From CAINDZ01 sp964399195 (GTDB lineage: Bacteria; Krumholzibacteriota; Krumholzibacteriia; LZORAL124-64-63), in assembly GCA_964399195.1 (NCBI GenBank), contig CAYNPY010000005.1, forward strand, positions 1 through 64,000: a DNA stretch of 64,000 nt, read 5' to 3'. Below the pieces are notes generated by a model. It made no database searches, was not told where the DNA came from, and saw nothing but the letters and a program-made list of their open reading frames with translations. The position numbers and the translations under genes are program-made. Shown in pieces: positions 11,254 through 19,350 of the stretch. Each line of letters opens with the position of its first letter. The stretch's first letter is position 1.

Positions 11254-11656
11254 CTCCCGCCTCCAGCCGCTTGGTCGCCGTCACGCGCATCGTGCGCTGC
11301 GAGCATTCGTACCGCACGTCGTCCATGTATGTCCTGACCAGGTACAGGCCCAGGCCGCCGGGGCGGCGCTGTTCGACCGGCGCCGTGACATCGACCGCCG
11401 GAGCCTGAGCGGGATCGAAGGGATCGACGTCGAAATCCGTGAACTCGATCGTCAGGAAAGCCCCGGTCATCCGGAGTTCCAGGCGGATGTGGTCGCCCCC
11501 GCCGCGATTGTGCCTGACGAAGTTCGTGAACAGCTCCTCGGCGGCCAGTTCGCAGGCGAAGGTCTCGGCCGCGTTGGCGCCGTGGTCGCGGCAGAACGAC
11601 GTGACCGCGGGCAGCACCCGTGCGAGTTCGCCGAGCGATCGCTGGTAAAGGCACAC
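11231..11656 (-). CDS. RsbW-like serine kinase / ATP-binding anti-sigma regulator
   Basis: A 141-residue GHKL-fold ATP-binding protein. The N-box lies in ELAAEELFTNFVRHN and the glycine-rich ATP lid in RRPGGLGLYLVRTYMDDV. Such proteins phosphorylate a STAS partner and bind a sigma factor or another target. The start is taken as GTG 11656, preceded by GGGAGGTG at good spacing; the sequence upstream is not conserved-looking. A TATGCT box at 11686-11691 could be its -10. The 23-bp overlap with the STAS gene implies coupled translation. Confidence 0.8.
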   Translation of the reverse strand: MCLYQRSLGELARVLPAVTSFCRDHGANAAETFACELAAEELFTNFVRHNRGGGDHIRLELRMTGAFLTIEFTDFDVDPFDPAQAPAVDVTAPVEQRRPGGLGLYLVRTYMDDVRYECSQRTMRVTATKRLEAGDVRHQAR

Positions 11657-11999
11657 CGTTCGGCACCTCCCGACGGTTTTGCGCGAGCATAGCACGGATC
11701 GAGCTTCGCGGCTTCTCCACGCAGTGGGGAACGGGGTGGATCGTGGGGCCGCCTCCCGGGCGGATCGGGACGCCTGCGCGACGGGCGAGGACTTGACGCG
11801 CGTTCGGCCCTGCTGTCGCACCCGGCGTCTGTCGACGCGACGACCTGCGTCGGGAGCGCAGTCGCCGACGCGGGGTCCGCTGCCTCGCCGCTGCCTGCGT
11901 TCACGATCCAACCGATCCCCGTCAACCCGTCCGCGCGGCTGTGGTTCTCGCTCGGCGAGCGGGCGGGAAAGGGCGTCCGGCGGCGGCGGCCGGCAGGGC

Positions 12000-12135
12000 G
12001 ATCTGCCCAACCGGGATCGCGCTGTCGCACGGCGCGCGGGCCGTGAAGGGGATGCTGCCCTGCACGCTCCCTGGCGCCGGGAAACTGAACGTCCCGTCCA
12101 ACCGCGAAGGACAGGTGGTTTCCGGGGGCATCAAC
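12000..12135 (-). pseudogene. Decayed copy of the aceE promoter and 5' coding end
   Basis: Two blocks match the aceE 5' region on the same strand. 12057-12135 matches 3013-3090 (promoter and leader, sharing GGGAAACTGAACGTC and CAACCGC). 12000-12068 matches 2810-2870, aceE codons about 47-67, where the translation SIPFTARAPCDSAIPVGQ parallels SIPFTANTPYINTIPAAQ. The 150 bp between these blocks in aceE is missing. In aceE the blocks are bounded by a short direct repeat, CACGCTCCTGG (near 2859) and CACGCTCCTTGG (near 3016), so the copy looks deleted by recombination between those repeats. The -35/-10 pair is degraded to TTGATG-N15-TGTCCT. The rest of 11657-12262 shows no gene I recognise. Confidence 0.6.
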
Positions 12136-12154
12136 CTGCGGGACGGACCGGCGC

Positions 12155-12194
12155 TTGACCCCCGGGTACAGATGAGTTATAAACCGTTTGGTTT
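12155..12194 (+). promoter_or_regulatory. Strong promoter with palindromic operator for the ATPase-MetA-like operon
   Basis: TTGACC (12155-12160) and TATAAA (12178-12183) with a 17-nt spacer form one of the best sigma70 promoters in the window. Immediately downstream, overlapping the predicted start site, is the perfect inverted repeat AAACC-GTTT-GGTTT (12181-12194), which stands out in this GC-rich DNA and could be a repressor operator. The leader to the ATG at 12263 is about 70 nt. Confidence 0.6.
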
Positions 12195-12262
12195 TAAACT
12201 CGCTGGTTTTCACGGTGGATCCCCTCCGGCGGATCGCGGACCACGAAACGGAGGCTAAGTCG

Positions 12263-13366
12263 ATGTTGCCCTTCAGGTTCGGAATGCGCGTCGATGGCGA
12301 CGAGTTCTGCGGCCGCCGCCGGGAGCTGGCCCAATTGCGCGCCTACATGGAGTCCGCCGGCCGTGTCTACGTGGTCGGGGAGCGGCGGATCGGCAAGACC
12401 TCGCTCATCTTCGAGGCGGCCCGGACCCTCGAGGGCACGCGCATCGTCGACGTCGACCTGCTGGCGGTGCGCAGCCTGGCCGACGTCACGCAGCGGCTGG
12501 CCGCGGCCGTGGTCCGCGCCGAGACGGGGCAGGCGCGGCTGCTGGGGCTGCTCAAGGGGCTGGCGCAGCTGCGCCCGACCTTGGGCGTGGACCCGTCGAC
12601 CGGCGCGCCGACGGTCGGCTTTGCACCGGGCGCCGGCGGCCGGCCCGAGTCGCTGGACTCCGTGTTCGCGCTCATCGGCGAGTGGCCCGCGGCGGTGGTC
12701 GTGCTGGACGAGTTCCAGGACATCCTGGCCCTGCCCGACCATGCCGCCGTGCTCGCCCAGCTGCGCGGCCTGGTCCAGAAGCAGCCGCGCGCGTCGTTCG
12801 TCTACTGCGGCAGCCTGCGGCACCGCATGGAGGACATCTTCACGCGCGACGACTCGCCGTTCTTCAAGGCGGCGATGCGCCTGCAGGTCGGCGCCATCGA
12901 ACGCGCCGAGTTCCGCGACTTCCTGGCCGCGAAGTTCGCCGGCGCCGGGCGCACGGTGGCGCCCGGACTGCTGGACGACATCTGCGATCTCTGCCACGAC
13001 AACCCCGGCGACGTGCAGCGCTTCTGCACCGCGCTGTGGCAGGTCACGACCGACGGCCAGGTCCTGACCGCGAGCGAACTGCCCGCCGCCTGGGAGATGG
13101 TCTTCGCCATGCACGCGCAGGAGTACGAGGTGATCCTGCGCAGCCTCAGCGCGCAGCAGGTGCAGGCGTTGCGCGGGCTGGCGGCGCTCGGGGGCCGCTC
13201 GCGCCTGACGCGCGAGCTGCTTGCCGCCACCGGCATCGCGCTGCTGCCCTCGCTGGCCAAGGCGCTCAGCGCCATGGCCGGCCGCGGCGTTGTCATCAAG
13301 GAAGGGACCGAATTCCGCATCGCGGACCCGTTCCTGTCGCGCTGGCTGGGACTGAGGCTGCCGTGA
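12263..13366 (+). CDS. P-loop ATPase of the archaeal-type AAA family
   Basis: A 367-residue ATPase of the kind annotated as archaeal ATPase / AAA domain: GRRRELAQL near the N-terminus, Walker A GERRIGKTS at 39-47, Walker B VVVLDEFQD at 145-153, and a C-terminal winged-helix-like region (SRLTRELLAATGI to GTEFRIADPFLSRWLGL). Such proteins are STAND-like switches of mostly unknown function. The ATG at 12263 is preceded by GGAGG; an upstream in-frame start lies inside the promoter. Its stop overlaps the GTG of the MetA-like gene, so both are made together, which is an unexpected pairing. Confidence 0.8.
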   Translation: MLPFRFGMRVDGDEFCGRRRELAQLRAYMESAGRVYVVGERRIGKTSLIFEAARTLEGTRIVDVDLLAVRSLADVTQRLAAAVVRAETGQARLLGLLKGLAQLRPTLGVDPSTGAPTVGFAPGAGGRPESLDSVFALIGEWPAAVVVLDEFQDILALPDHAAVLAQLRGLVQKQPRASFVYCGSLRHRMEDIFTRDDSPFFKAAMRLQVGAIERAEFRDFLAAKFAGAGRTVAPGLLDDICDLCHDNPGDVQRFCTALWQVTTDGQVLTASELPAAWEMVFAMHAQEYEVILRSLSAQQVQALRGLAALGGRSRLTRELLAATGIALLPSLAKALSAMAGRGVVIKEGTEFRIADPFLSRWLGLRLP

Positions 13367-14364
13367 ACGCGCCCGCACGGAGCCGGCCGCGCATCGCGTT
13401 GCTGAACCTGATGCCCGACGCGGCGCTCGAAGCCACCGAGCGGCAGTTCGCGCGCCTGCTCGGCGCGCGCGCCGATGGCGGTGACCAGGGCGCGCCCCAG
13501 ATGATCCTGACCACGCTCGCCGCCGTGCCGCGCGGACCTCGGGCAGCCGAACATGTCGCCCGCAACTACGGCTCCTTCGCCGATGCCTGCGCCCGCGGCC
13601 TCGACGGACTGGTCATCACCGGCGCCAACGTGACGGGCGAGGACCTCACCGGCGAGCCGTTCTGGGAACCGCTGCTGGAGGCGGCCGACCGGGGGTTGCG
13701 TCGCGCGCGCTCGACGCTGCTGTCGTGCCTGGCCACGCACGTCGTGCTGCACGGGCGGTTCGGCCAGCCGCGTCGCCGCCTACCGGCCAAGTGCTGGGGC
13801 GTCTTCGCGCACGACGTCGCGCCCGATGTCCCGGGTCCCGCCGGCGCCCTGGTCCGCGGCCTGGGCGCGGCCGTGCCGGTGCCGCACTCGCGCTGGAACG
13901 AGGTCACGGCCGCCCAGTTCGCGGCCGCCGGCCTGCGCGTGCTGGTCGCCTCGCGGGAAGCCGGCGCGCACCTGGCCGCCAGCGACGACGGCCGCCTGGT
14001 CTGCCTGCAGGGCCACCCCGAGTACGACGCCGTCTCGCTGCTCAAGGAGTTCAAGCGTGATGCCCTGCTCTTCGCGGGTGGCGCTCTGCCGGCCTTCCCG
14101 CCGCTGCCGGCCGGCTACTTGCCGCCGCCGGCGCGGTCGATTCTCGAAGCCTGGCGCGACCAGGGGTTCGCCGCCGCGGCGGCCGGCCGGCCATGGCCGG
14201 AGTTCCCGGAAGCGGAGGTGGCCCCGCTGGTGCCCGACCCCTGGCGGGCGGGTGCGGAAGTGGTGTTCCGGAACTGGGTGGCGGGGTTGGGCCCGGTTTC
14301 GGCGCCCGGTCCGCGCGAATGGAGTTCATCGCCTGTCGATTTGCCTGAAAATCCATTTTCATGA
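13363..14364 (+). CDS. MetA-like homoserine O-acyltransferase
   Basis: A 333-residue member of the homoserine O-succinyl/acetyltransferase (MetA, HTS) family, which activates homoserine for methionine synthesis. Visible family features are the IALLNLMPD start, the catalytic cysteine in LLSCLATHVVLH (Cys122), VPHSRWNEV, and the GHPEYD motif with His218 and Glu220. E. coli MetA is 309 residues; the extra length here is a C-terminal tail. Whether it uses acetyl-CoA or succinyl-CoA cannot be read reliably. The GTG start overlaps the ATPase stop (GTGA), and no other methionine genes are nearby. The gene's 3' end contains the promoter of the next gene. Confidence 0.75.
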   Translation: MNAPARSRPRIALLNLMPDAALEATERQFARLLGARADGGDQGAPQMILTTLAAVPRGPRAAEHVARNYGSFADACARGLDGLVITGANVTGEDLTGEPFWEPLLEAADRGLRRARSTLLSCLATHVVLHGRFGQPRRRLPAKCWGVFAHDVAPDVPGPAGALVRGLGAAVPVPHSRWNEVTAAQFAAAGLRVLVASREAGAHLAASDDGRLVCLQGHPEYDAVSLLKEFKRDALLFAGGALPAFPPLPAGYLPPPARSILEAWRDQGFAAAAAGRPWPEFPEAEVAPLVPDPWRAGAEVVFRNWVAGLGPVSAPGPREWSSSPVDLPENPFS

Positions 14365-14370
14365 TATAAT
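14341..14370 (+). promoter_or_regulatory. Promoter of the secreted beta-propeller gene
   Basis: TTGCCT (14341-14346), an 18-nt spacer and a perfect TATAAT (14365-14370) lie across the stop codon of the MetA-like gene. The AT-rich patch CATGATATAATATAG is conspicuous against the high-GC background. The leader to the ATG at 14477 is about 100 nt. Confidence 0.65.
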
Positions 14371-14476
14371 ATAGTGCGCCTTTGCCCGGCCCGTTCGCGG
14401 ATCCGTTCCGTCCACGTGCGGCCGCCGGCCACCCGGGGGTTCGCCCCTCCCTCGAAACTGCCCGAGGAGCCCATCC

Positions 14477-17400
14477 ATGTTGCAGCGTTCGTCGGCCGCG
14501 CTCGCGGTCATCGCCCTGGTCGCCCTGGGCGGCCTCTTCGTGCAGGACCTGGTCCAGGCCGACGCCGGCTGGGAGCAGAGGCAGCAGGCCAGGCTGGAGA
14601 ACCAGCTGCGCCACGCCGCGCCCGGCTCGGACAAGGCCTTCAAAGCGCAGATGAGGCTCGACCGCCTCAGCGCCTGGCGCGAGCAGCGGCCGCAGGCCGG
14701 CTTCCCCGACGAGTTCGCGCGCGCCCTGCAGGAGATCAAGGTGCCGGCCGACCGCACCGCGCCCGAGTACGAGCAGGGCTACCAGACGCGCGAGCTGACG
14801 AAGGCGCTGCCGTTCGCGCGCGCCGACAAGTCGATCGTCTGGACCAGCCGCGGCCCCGGCAACGTGGCCGGCCGCGCGCGGGAGATCCTGATCGACCCGG
14901 GCGACGCCTCGAACAACACCTGGTACGTGGCCAGCGTGGGCGGCGGCGTCTGGAAGACGACAGACGCCGGCGTCTCGTGGCGGCAGCTCAGCGACGAGAT
15001 CCCCAACCTGGCGGTCTCGGCGCTGGTCCAGGCGCCCTCGAACCCGAACATCATGTACGCCGGCACCGGCGAGAGCTTCTACAGCGTGGACGTCATCAAC
15101 GGCAACGGCATCCTGAAGTCGACCGACCGCGGCGAGACCTGGACGCCGCTGGCCTTCACCGTGGACGACTACCGCTTCAACAACATCTCGCGCATCCTGG
15201 TCTCGCCGACCGACGCCAACCTGGTGCTGGCCTCGACTACGGTCGGGCGCTACAAGGGCCTGTACGAGCCCACCTCGAACATCTTCCGCTCCACCGACGG
15301 CGGCGCCACCTGGACCGTGGTGCACACGGAGACCGGCACCGGCGCCTTCGGCGACCCGCGCATCCTGCAGCTGGTGGCCGACCCGAACAACTTCAACATC
15401 CAGTACGCCTGCGTCTACGGCGGCGGCATCCGCAAGTCGACCAACGGCGGTCTGACCTGGACCACCATCAACAGCGGCATCACGAACCTGGCCGGCCGCT
15501 TCGAGCTGGCTGTCTCGACGATCAACACCAACTACCTCTACGCTTCTTCGCAGGGCACGAGCCACGCGGAGCTGTGGGTGTCGTGGAACGGCGGGACCAC
15601 CTGGAACGAGACCTTCGAGAGCGGCACCGAGCCCAACTGGCTGGGCGGGCAGGGCTGGTACGACAACACCATCGTGTGCGACCCGACCGACGCGCGCATC
15701 GTCTACGTGGGCGGGCCGGAACTGTGGAAGATCACGCTGGCCTCGGTGGGCTCCACCTCCCGCGTGACCACCCGGCTGGCCAGCTACTCGTGGCCGCACC
15801 CGGATCACCACATGCTGCGCATCGTGCCGCTGCAGGGCGGCGGCTGGTACCTGCTGAACGTCAACGACGGCGGCGTCGCCCGCACGGCCGGCGGCGCCAC
15901 GGGCTACACCATGCCCATCACCGGCATGGTCACCACGCAGTTCTACGGCGTGGACAAGGCGCCGGGCCGCAGCGCCTACTTCGGCGGCACGCAGGACAAC
16001 GGCACCTGGCAGTCGGGCGACGACCCGGACGAACTGGCGGCCTACGACCACCGCATCGGCGGCGACGGCTACGAGACCTCGTGGCACTTCGACGATCCGC
16101 TCAAGCTGATCGGCGGCTACCAGTACAACGGCCTGCAGCGTTCGCTGGACGGCGGCGATACCTGGACCTCGGCCACCAGCGGCATGACCAACAACTCCAG
16201 CTCGACGGCGCCGTTCATCACCAAGATCGCCAAGAGCCAGAAGCGCCCGGACACGATCTTCGCGGTGGGCGTCTCGGGCGTGTGGAAGTCGACGGATTTC
16301 GGCGGCTCGTGGACGCTGACGCCGATCGCGCCGGCGGACCTCGGCGCGCTCAGCTCGTTCCTGACCGTGCGCGTCTCGAACGCGAACCCCGACATCGTCT
16401 GGGCCGGCAGCCGCATGGACGACACCGGGCGGCTGAACGTGTCGACGAACAACGGCGCCACGTTCACCCCGACCTCGCTGTACCCGTTGGCGGTGATGGG
16501 CCTGTCGTCGGGCCTGGCCACGCACCCGACCGATCCGAACACCGCCTACGCGATGTTCTCGTTCGCGCGGCGCCCGAAGATCCTGCGCACGACGGACCTC
16601 GGCGCCACCTGGACCGACATCACCGGCTACAACGGCACGGCCGACTTCAGCTCGAACGGCTTCCCCGACGTGGCCGTCTACGACCTGGTGGTCTGGCCGA
16701 ACGACACCAACCGGCTGTGGGCGGCGACCGAGATCGGCATCGTCGAGTCGCTGGACGGCGGCGGCAGCTGGGCGCTGGCCAACCACAACCTGCCGGCGGT
16801 CGGCGTCTGGCGCCTGGTCGCCGTCGAGGACGAGATCATCGCCGGCACGCACGGCCGCGGCATCTGGTCGATGACCGACCCGGCCCTGGAGACCGGGCAG
16901 GTCTACAAGCCGCTGTTCGACTTCATGGTGCAGCCGCCCACCGGCGGGCTGAACCTGCAGTTCAACCTGCGCTCGGTCTACGACTCCACGCAGGTCTGGG
17001 TGGACGGCGCCAAGGTGCAGGTGATCGGGCCGAACACGCGGCGGCAGACGCTGGCGCTGACGCAGCCCGTGCTGACGGCGGGCCTGAAGACGGCCTTCGC
17101 GCGCTCGTTCAAGAACGGCGTGGCGTACGAGTCGGTGACGCGCACCGTCGATGCGCTGGCCCTGGCGGCGCCGGCGTTCAACTACGCCAACTCGCTGAAC
17201 TCGGGCGCCGACTTCCAGATGACGCAGTTCTCGGTCCAGACGCCGGGAGGCTTCACCGACCCCGCGCTGCACACGACGCACAATTACACCAACGGCTCGG
17301 CGCCGGTGGCGCTGCTCAAGACGCCGATCCGCATCGCGGACAACACGACGCTCTCGTACAACCAGATCGCGATCGTCGAGCCGGGCGACCCGGGCACCGT

Positions 17401-17995
17401 CTTCGGCGACGCCGCCTTCTGGGACTACGTCGTGGTCGAGGGCAGCCGCGACGGCACCACCTGGCTGCCGGTGGCCCCGGGCATCGACGCGCAGTCGGAC
17501 CCGGCCTGGGAGAGCAGCTTCTACTCGGGCAGCCCGGCGCCGTCGGAAGCGCTGTTCCGCCCGCAGGTGACGCTGCTGAACGACACCTTCGCCAAGGGCG
17601 AGACGATCCTGCTGCGCTTCCGCCTGTTCGCCGATTCGGCCGTGACCGGCTGGGGCTGGGCCATCGACGACATCAGCATCCAGTCGACGACCGGCGCCTC
17701 GCCGGCCGAGGTGCCGACGGCCGTGTCGCTGGCGCAGAACCACCCGAACCCGTTCAACCCGTCGACGACGATCGCCTTCTCGCTGGTGCGCGACGGTCGC
17801 GTCGAACTGAAGGTCTACGACGCGCGCGGCGCCCTGGTGCGCACGCTGGTCGACGGCCAGGTGACCGCCGGCGAGCAGCGGGTGGCCTGGGACGGCCGGG
17901 ACGACGGCGGCCGGCAGGTGGCGGCCGGCGTCTACCTGTACCGGCTGCGGGCGGACGGGCAGGAGCTGCACAGGAAGATGACCCTCGTGAAATAG
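14477..17995 (+). CDS. Secreted sortilin/BNR-type beta-propeller protein with FlgD/T9SS-like C-terminal domain
   Basis: A 1172-residue secreted protein. A signal peptide covers about residues 1-29. Residues 110-820 are many BNR/VPS10-like propeller blades with KSTDRGETWT, RSTDGGATWT and KSTDFGGSWT motifs, resembling glycosyl-hydrolase-like exo-repeat proteins but without catalytic residues I can name. After it come an adhesion-like segment and a final 85 residues of FlgD-Ig/T9SS type A form, NHPNPFNPSTTI to AAGVYLYRLRADGQ, ending KMTLVK. Such tails direct surface secretion in Bacteroidota-type systems. The ATG is preceded by GAGGAG. A transporter for it is not in the window. The ligand is unknown. 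Confidence 0.75.
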   Translation: MLQRSSAALAVIALVALGGLFVQDLVQADAGWEQRQQARLENQLRHAAPGSDKAFKAQMRLDRLSAWREQRPQAGFPDEFARALQEIKVPADRTAPEYEQGYQTRELTKALPFARADKSIVWTSRGPGNVAGRAREILIDPGDASNNTWYVASVGGGVWKTTDAGVSWRQLSDEIPNLAVSALVQAPSNPNIMYAGTGESFYSVDVINGNGILKSTDRGETWTPLAFTVDDYRFNNISRILVSPTDANLVLASTTVGRYKGLYEPTSNIFRSTDGGATWTVVHTETGTGAFGDPRILQLVADPNNFNIQYACVYGGGIRKSTNGGLTWTTINSGITNLAGRFELAVSTINTNYLYASSQGTSHAELWVSWNGGTTWNETFESGTEPNWLGGQGWYDNTIVCDPTDARIVYVGGPELWKITLASVGSTSRVTTRLASYSWPHPDHHMLRIVPLQGGGWYLLNVNDGGVARTAGGATGYTMPITGMVTTQFYGVDKAPGRSAYFGGTQDNGTWQSGDDPDELAAYDHRIGGDGYETSWHFDDPLKLIGGYQYNGLQRSLDGGDTWTSATSGMTNNSSSTAPFITKIAKSQKRPDTIFAVGVSGVWKSTDFGGSWTLTPIAPADLGALSSFLTVRVSNANPDIVWAGSRMDDTGRLNVSTNNGATFTPTSLYPLAVMGLSSGLATHPTDPNTAYAMFSFARRPKILRTTDLGATWTDITGYNGTADFSSNGFPDVAVYDLVVWPNDTNRLWAATEIGIVESLDGGGSWALANHNLPAVGVWRLVAVEDEIIAGTHGRGIWSMTDPALETGQVYKPLFDFMVQPPTGGLNLQFNLRSVYDSTQVWVDGAKVQVIGPNTRRQTLALTQPVLTAGLKTAFARSFKNGVAYESVTRTVDALALAAPAFNYANSLNSGADFQMTQFSVQTPGGFTDPALHTTHNYTNGSAPVALLKTPIRIADNTTLSYNQIAIVEPGDPGTVFGDAAFWDYVVVEGSRDGTTWLPVAPGIDAQSDPAWESSFYSGSPAPSEALFRPQVTLLNDTFAKGETILLRFRLFADSAVTGWGWAIDDISIQSTTGASPAEVPTAVSLAQNHPNPFNPSTTIAFSLVRDGRVELKVYDARGALVRTLVDGQVTAGEQRVAWDGRDDGGRQVAAGVYLYRLRADGQELHRKMTLVK

Positions 17996-18324
17996 GTCCC
18001 AGCGCGGGACCAGGCGCCAGGCGGTGGGGGGCCCGAGCCGCGGCGGGGGGCCCGCCCGGCCACCCCCCGGCGGGGGGGGGTCGTGGGTTTCTGGGGGGGC
18101 GGGGCGGGGGGTGGGGCGGCCAATTCGGGCCACCCGCGACCGCTTCGCCCCGCGGCGGCGCCGCTGCCACAACAGGGCCGGGACGCCGANNNNNNNNNNC
18201 GGCCGCCGGCGTTCGGGGATTGCCTTGGACTTGCGCCGGCGCAAGCGGCGGCTGCAATCGGCCGCGCGCGGTGCTATCGTGCGCGCGATCTTGCGCCCGT
18301 CCCGCACCCGAAAGGAAGCCGTCC
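17996..18324 (+). other. Intergenic stretch with low-quality G-rich sequence and a 10-N assembly gap
   Basis: From about 18020 to 18120 the sequence is long runs of G and C unlike any neighbour, then a run of ten N (18190-18199). The same G-run pattern flanks the gap at 19838-19847, so I read it as contig-end sequencing or assembly error rather than biology. From 18200 on the sequence looks normal and holds a palindrome and the ribosome site of the next gene. I see no gene here. Confidence 0.7.
18230..18245. repeat. Palindrome CTTGCGCCGGCGCAAG, copy 1
   Basis: A perfect 16-bp palindrome 80 bp before the DUF486 gene. The same core recurs at 21455-21472 and 25670-25683, always between genes. 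It lies about 30 bp upstream of a weak -10-like TATCGT, so it could be a regulator binding site; a repeat-family or hairpin role is also possible. Confidence 0.55.
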
Positions 18325-18681
18325 GTGAAGCCCGTCGCCGTTTCCATCGCCCTGCTGGTCTGCAGCAACGTCTTCATGACCTTCGCCTGGTACGCGCACC
18401 TCAAGGAACTGAACCACAAGCCGTGGCTCATCGCCGTGTTCGTCAGTTGGGGGATCGCGCTGCTGGAATACTGCTTCCAGGTGCCGGCCAACCGCATCGG
18501 GCACACGGTGCTGAGCGTGGGGCATCTGAAGATCATCCAGGAAGTGGTCACGCTGACGGTGTTCGTGCCGTTCTCCGTCTGGTACCTGCGCGAGCCGCTC
18601 AAGCTGGACTACCTGTGGGCGGGGCTGTGCCTGGTGGGGGCGGCGTTCTTCGTGTTCCGGGGGAAGCTGGTGGGGGCGTAG
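18325..18681 (+). CDS. DUF486 (DMT-family) small membrane protein
   Basis: A 118-residue inner-membrane protein with four hydrophobic helices, matching the DUF486 family: FMTFAWYAHLKEL near the N-terminus, FVSWGIALLEYCFQVPANRIG in the middle and a C-terminal WAGLCLVGAAFFVFRG. The family resembles half of a drug/metabolite transporter; its substrate is unknown. It starts with GTG at 18325, preceded by AAAGGAAG. It stands alone, with palindrome copy 1 just upstream. Confidence 0.88.
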   Translation: MKPVAVSIALLVCSNVFMTFAWYAHLKELNHKPWLIAVFVSWGIALLEYCFQVPANRIGHTVLSVGHLKIIQEVVTLTVFVPFSVWYLREPLKLDYLWAGLCLVGAAFFVFRGKLVGA

Positions 18682-18770
18682 GCCAACCCTGCTTGCGCCG
18701 CGCGCCGGGCAGGGCGCATACTGCCGTGGTGCGAAGGGCAGCAGTGGTGGCGGCCGGCGCGGAGGTAGCG

Positions 18771-19241
18771 GTGAAGGTCGGTTGGCTCGATCGCCGGCGC
18801 GGATGGCTGGGCGGCCTGGCGCTGGCCGCGTACATGGCCGGCGGGCTGGGCCCGGCCGGCGGCGCGCTGGCGGCATTCCTGCATGAAGGGCGTCCCGCCC
18901 GCGGCGCCTGCGGTTGCGGCGAGGGCGCGACCTGCTGCGGCGCCGCCTGCTGCGCGCCGGCGGCCGTGACGGCGTCCGGCGGCCTGCCCGACTGCTGCGC
19001 CGACGCCTCCGAGCCGGAGCCGGCCGGGGCGCCGGCTCTGGTGGCCGGCTGCAACTGCGGCCATCGCGACCACCAATCGTCCCGCGCGCAAGCTTTGGAT
19101 TCCCACCTGCCGATCCTCGCGCTTACGAGCCTCTGCCCGCCGCCGGTTGCCGATCTGGCGCCCGGAAGTCCGATCCAGGTTGCCGCCTGGCGACTCGAAC
19201 CGCTCGACCGGGTGCCCAAGTCCTCCCCTCCCATCGCCTGA
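18771..19241 (+). CDS. Cys-rich membrane-anchored protein next to the copper receptor
   Basis: A 156-residue protein of no family I recognise. One hydrophobic segment at about residues 10-35 is followed by a Cys-rich stretch, CGCGEGATCCGAACC, then DCCADA and GCNCGHRDHQ. Paired and clustered cysteines with a nearby His suggest soft-metal binding in the periplasm. The GTG start at 18771 is 5 nt after GGAGG. It precedes, on the same strand and 109 bp away, a TonB receptor with copper-binding motifs, so a joint role in copper handling is a reasonable inference. Confidence 0.6.
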   Translation: MKVGWLDRRRGWLGGLALAAYMAGGLGPAGGALAAFLHEGRPARGACGCGEGATCCGAACCAPAAVTASGGLPDCCADASEPEPAGAPALVAGCNCGHRDHQSSRAQALDSHLPILALTSLCPPPVADLAPGSPIQVAAWRLEPLDRVPKSSPPIA

Positions 19242-19350
19242 GCCTCGACCAACCGGGACAGTTGATGAACCCGCGCGTGGGAGCGCGCCGCGGCAGCACC
19301 GCCGGCGTGCGCGCGCCTCCGCGCGCCCAGACACGGGAGGAAGTCTCGTC

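Noticed and set aside
11657..11999. Protein-coding gene upstream of the RsbW-like kinase
   Set aside because: Frames there have no ribosome site, no conserved pattern and are shared by all strands. The right part is the aceE relic.
18020..18130. Possible G-quadruplex array in long G runs
   Set aside because: It adjoins an N gap and the same G-run signature marks another contig end at 19749-19837, so sequencing error is the better explanation.
14051..18307. 1418-codon minus-strand open frame opposite the secreted propeller gene
   Set aside because: The plus-strand product has signal peptide, propeller blades and a sorting-like tail; the antisense frame has no motif and even runs through the N gap.
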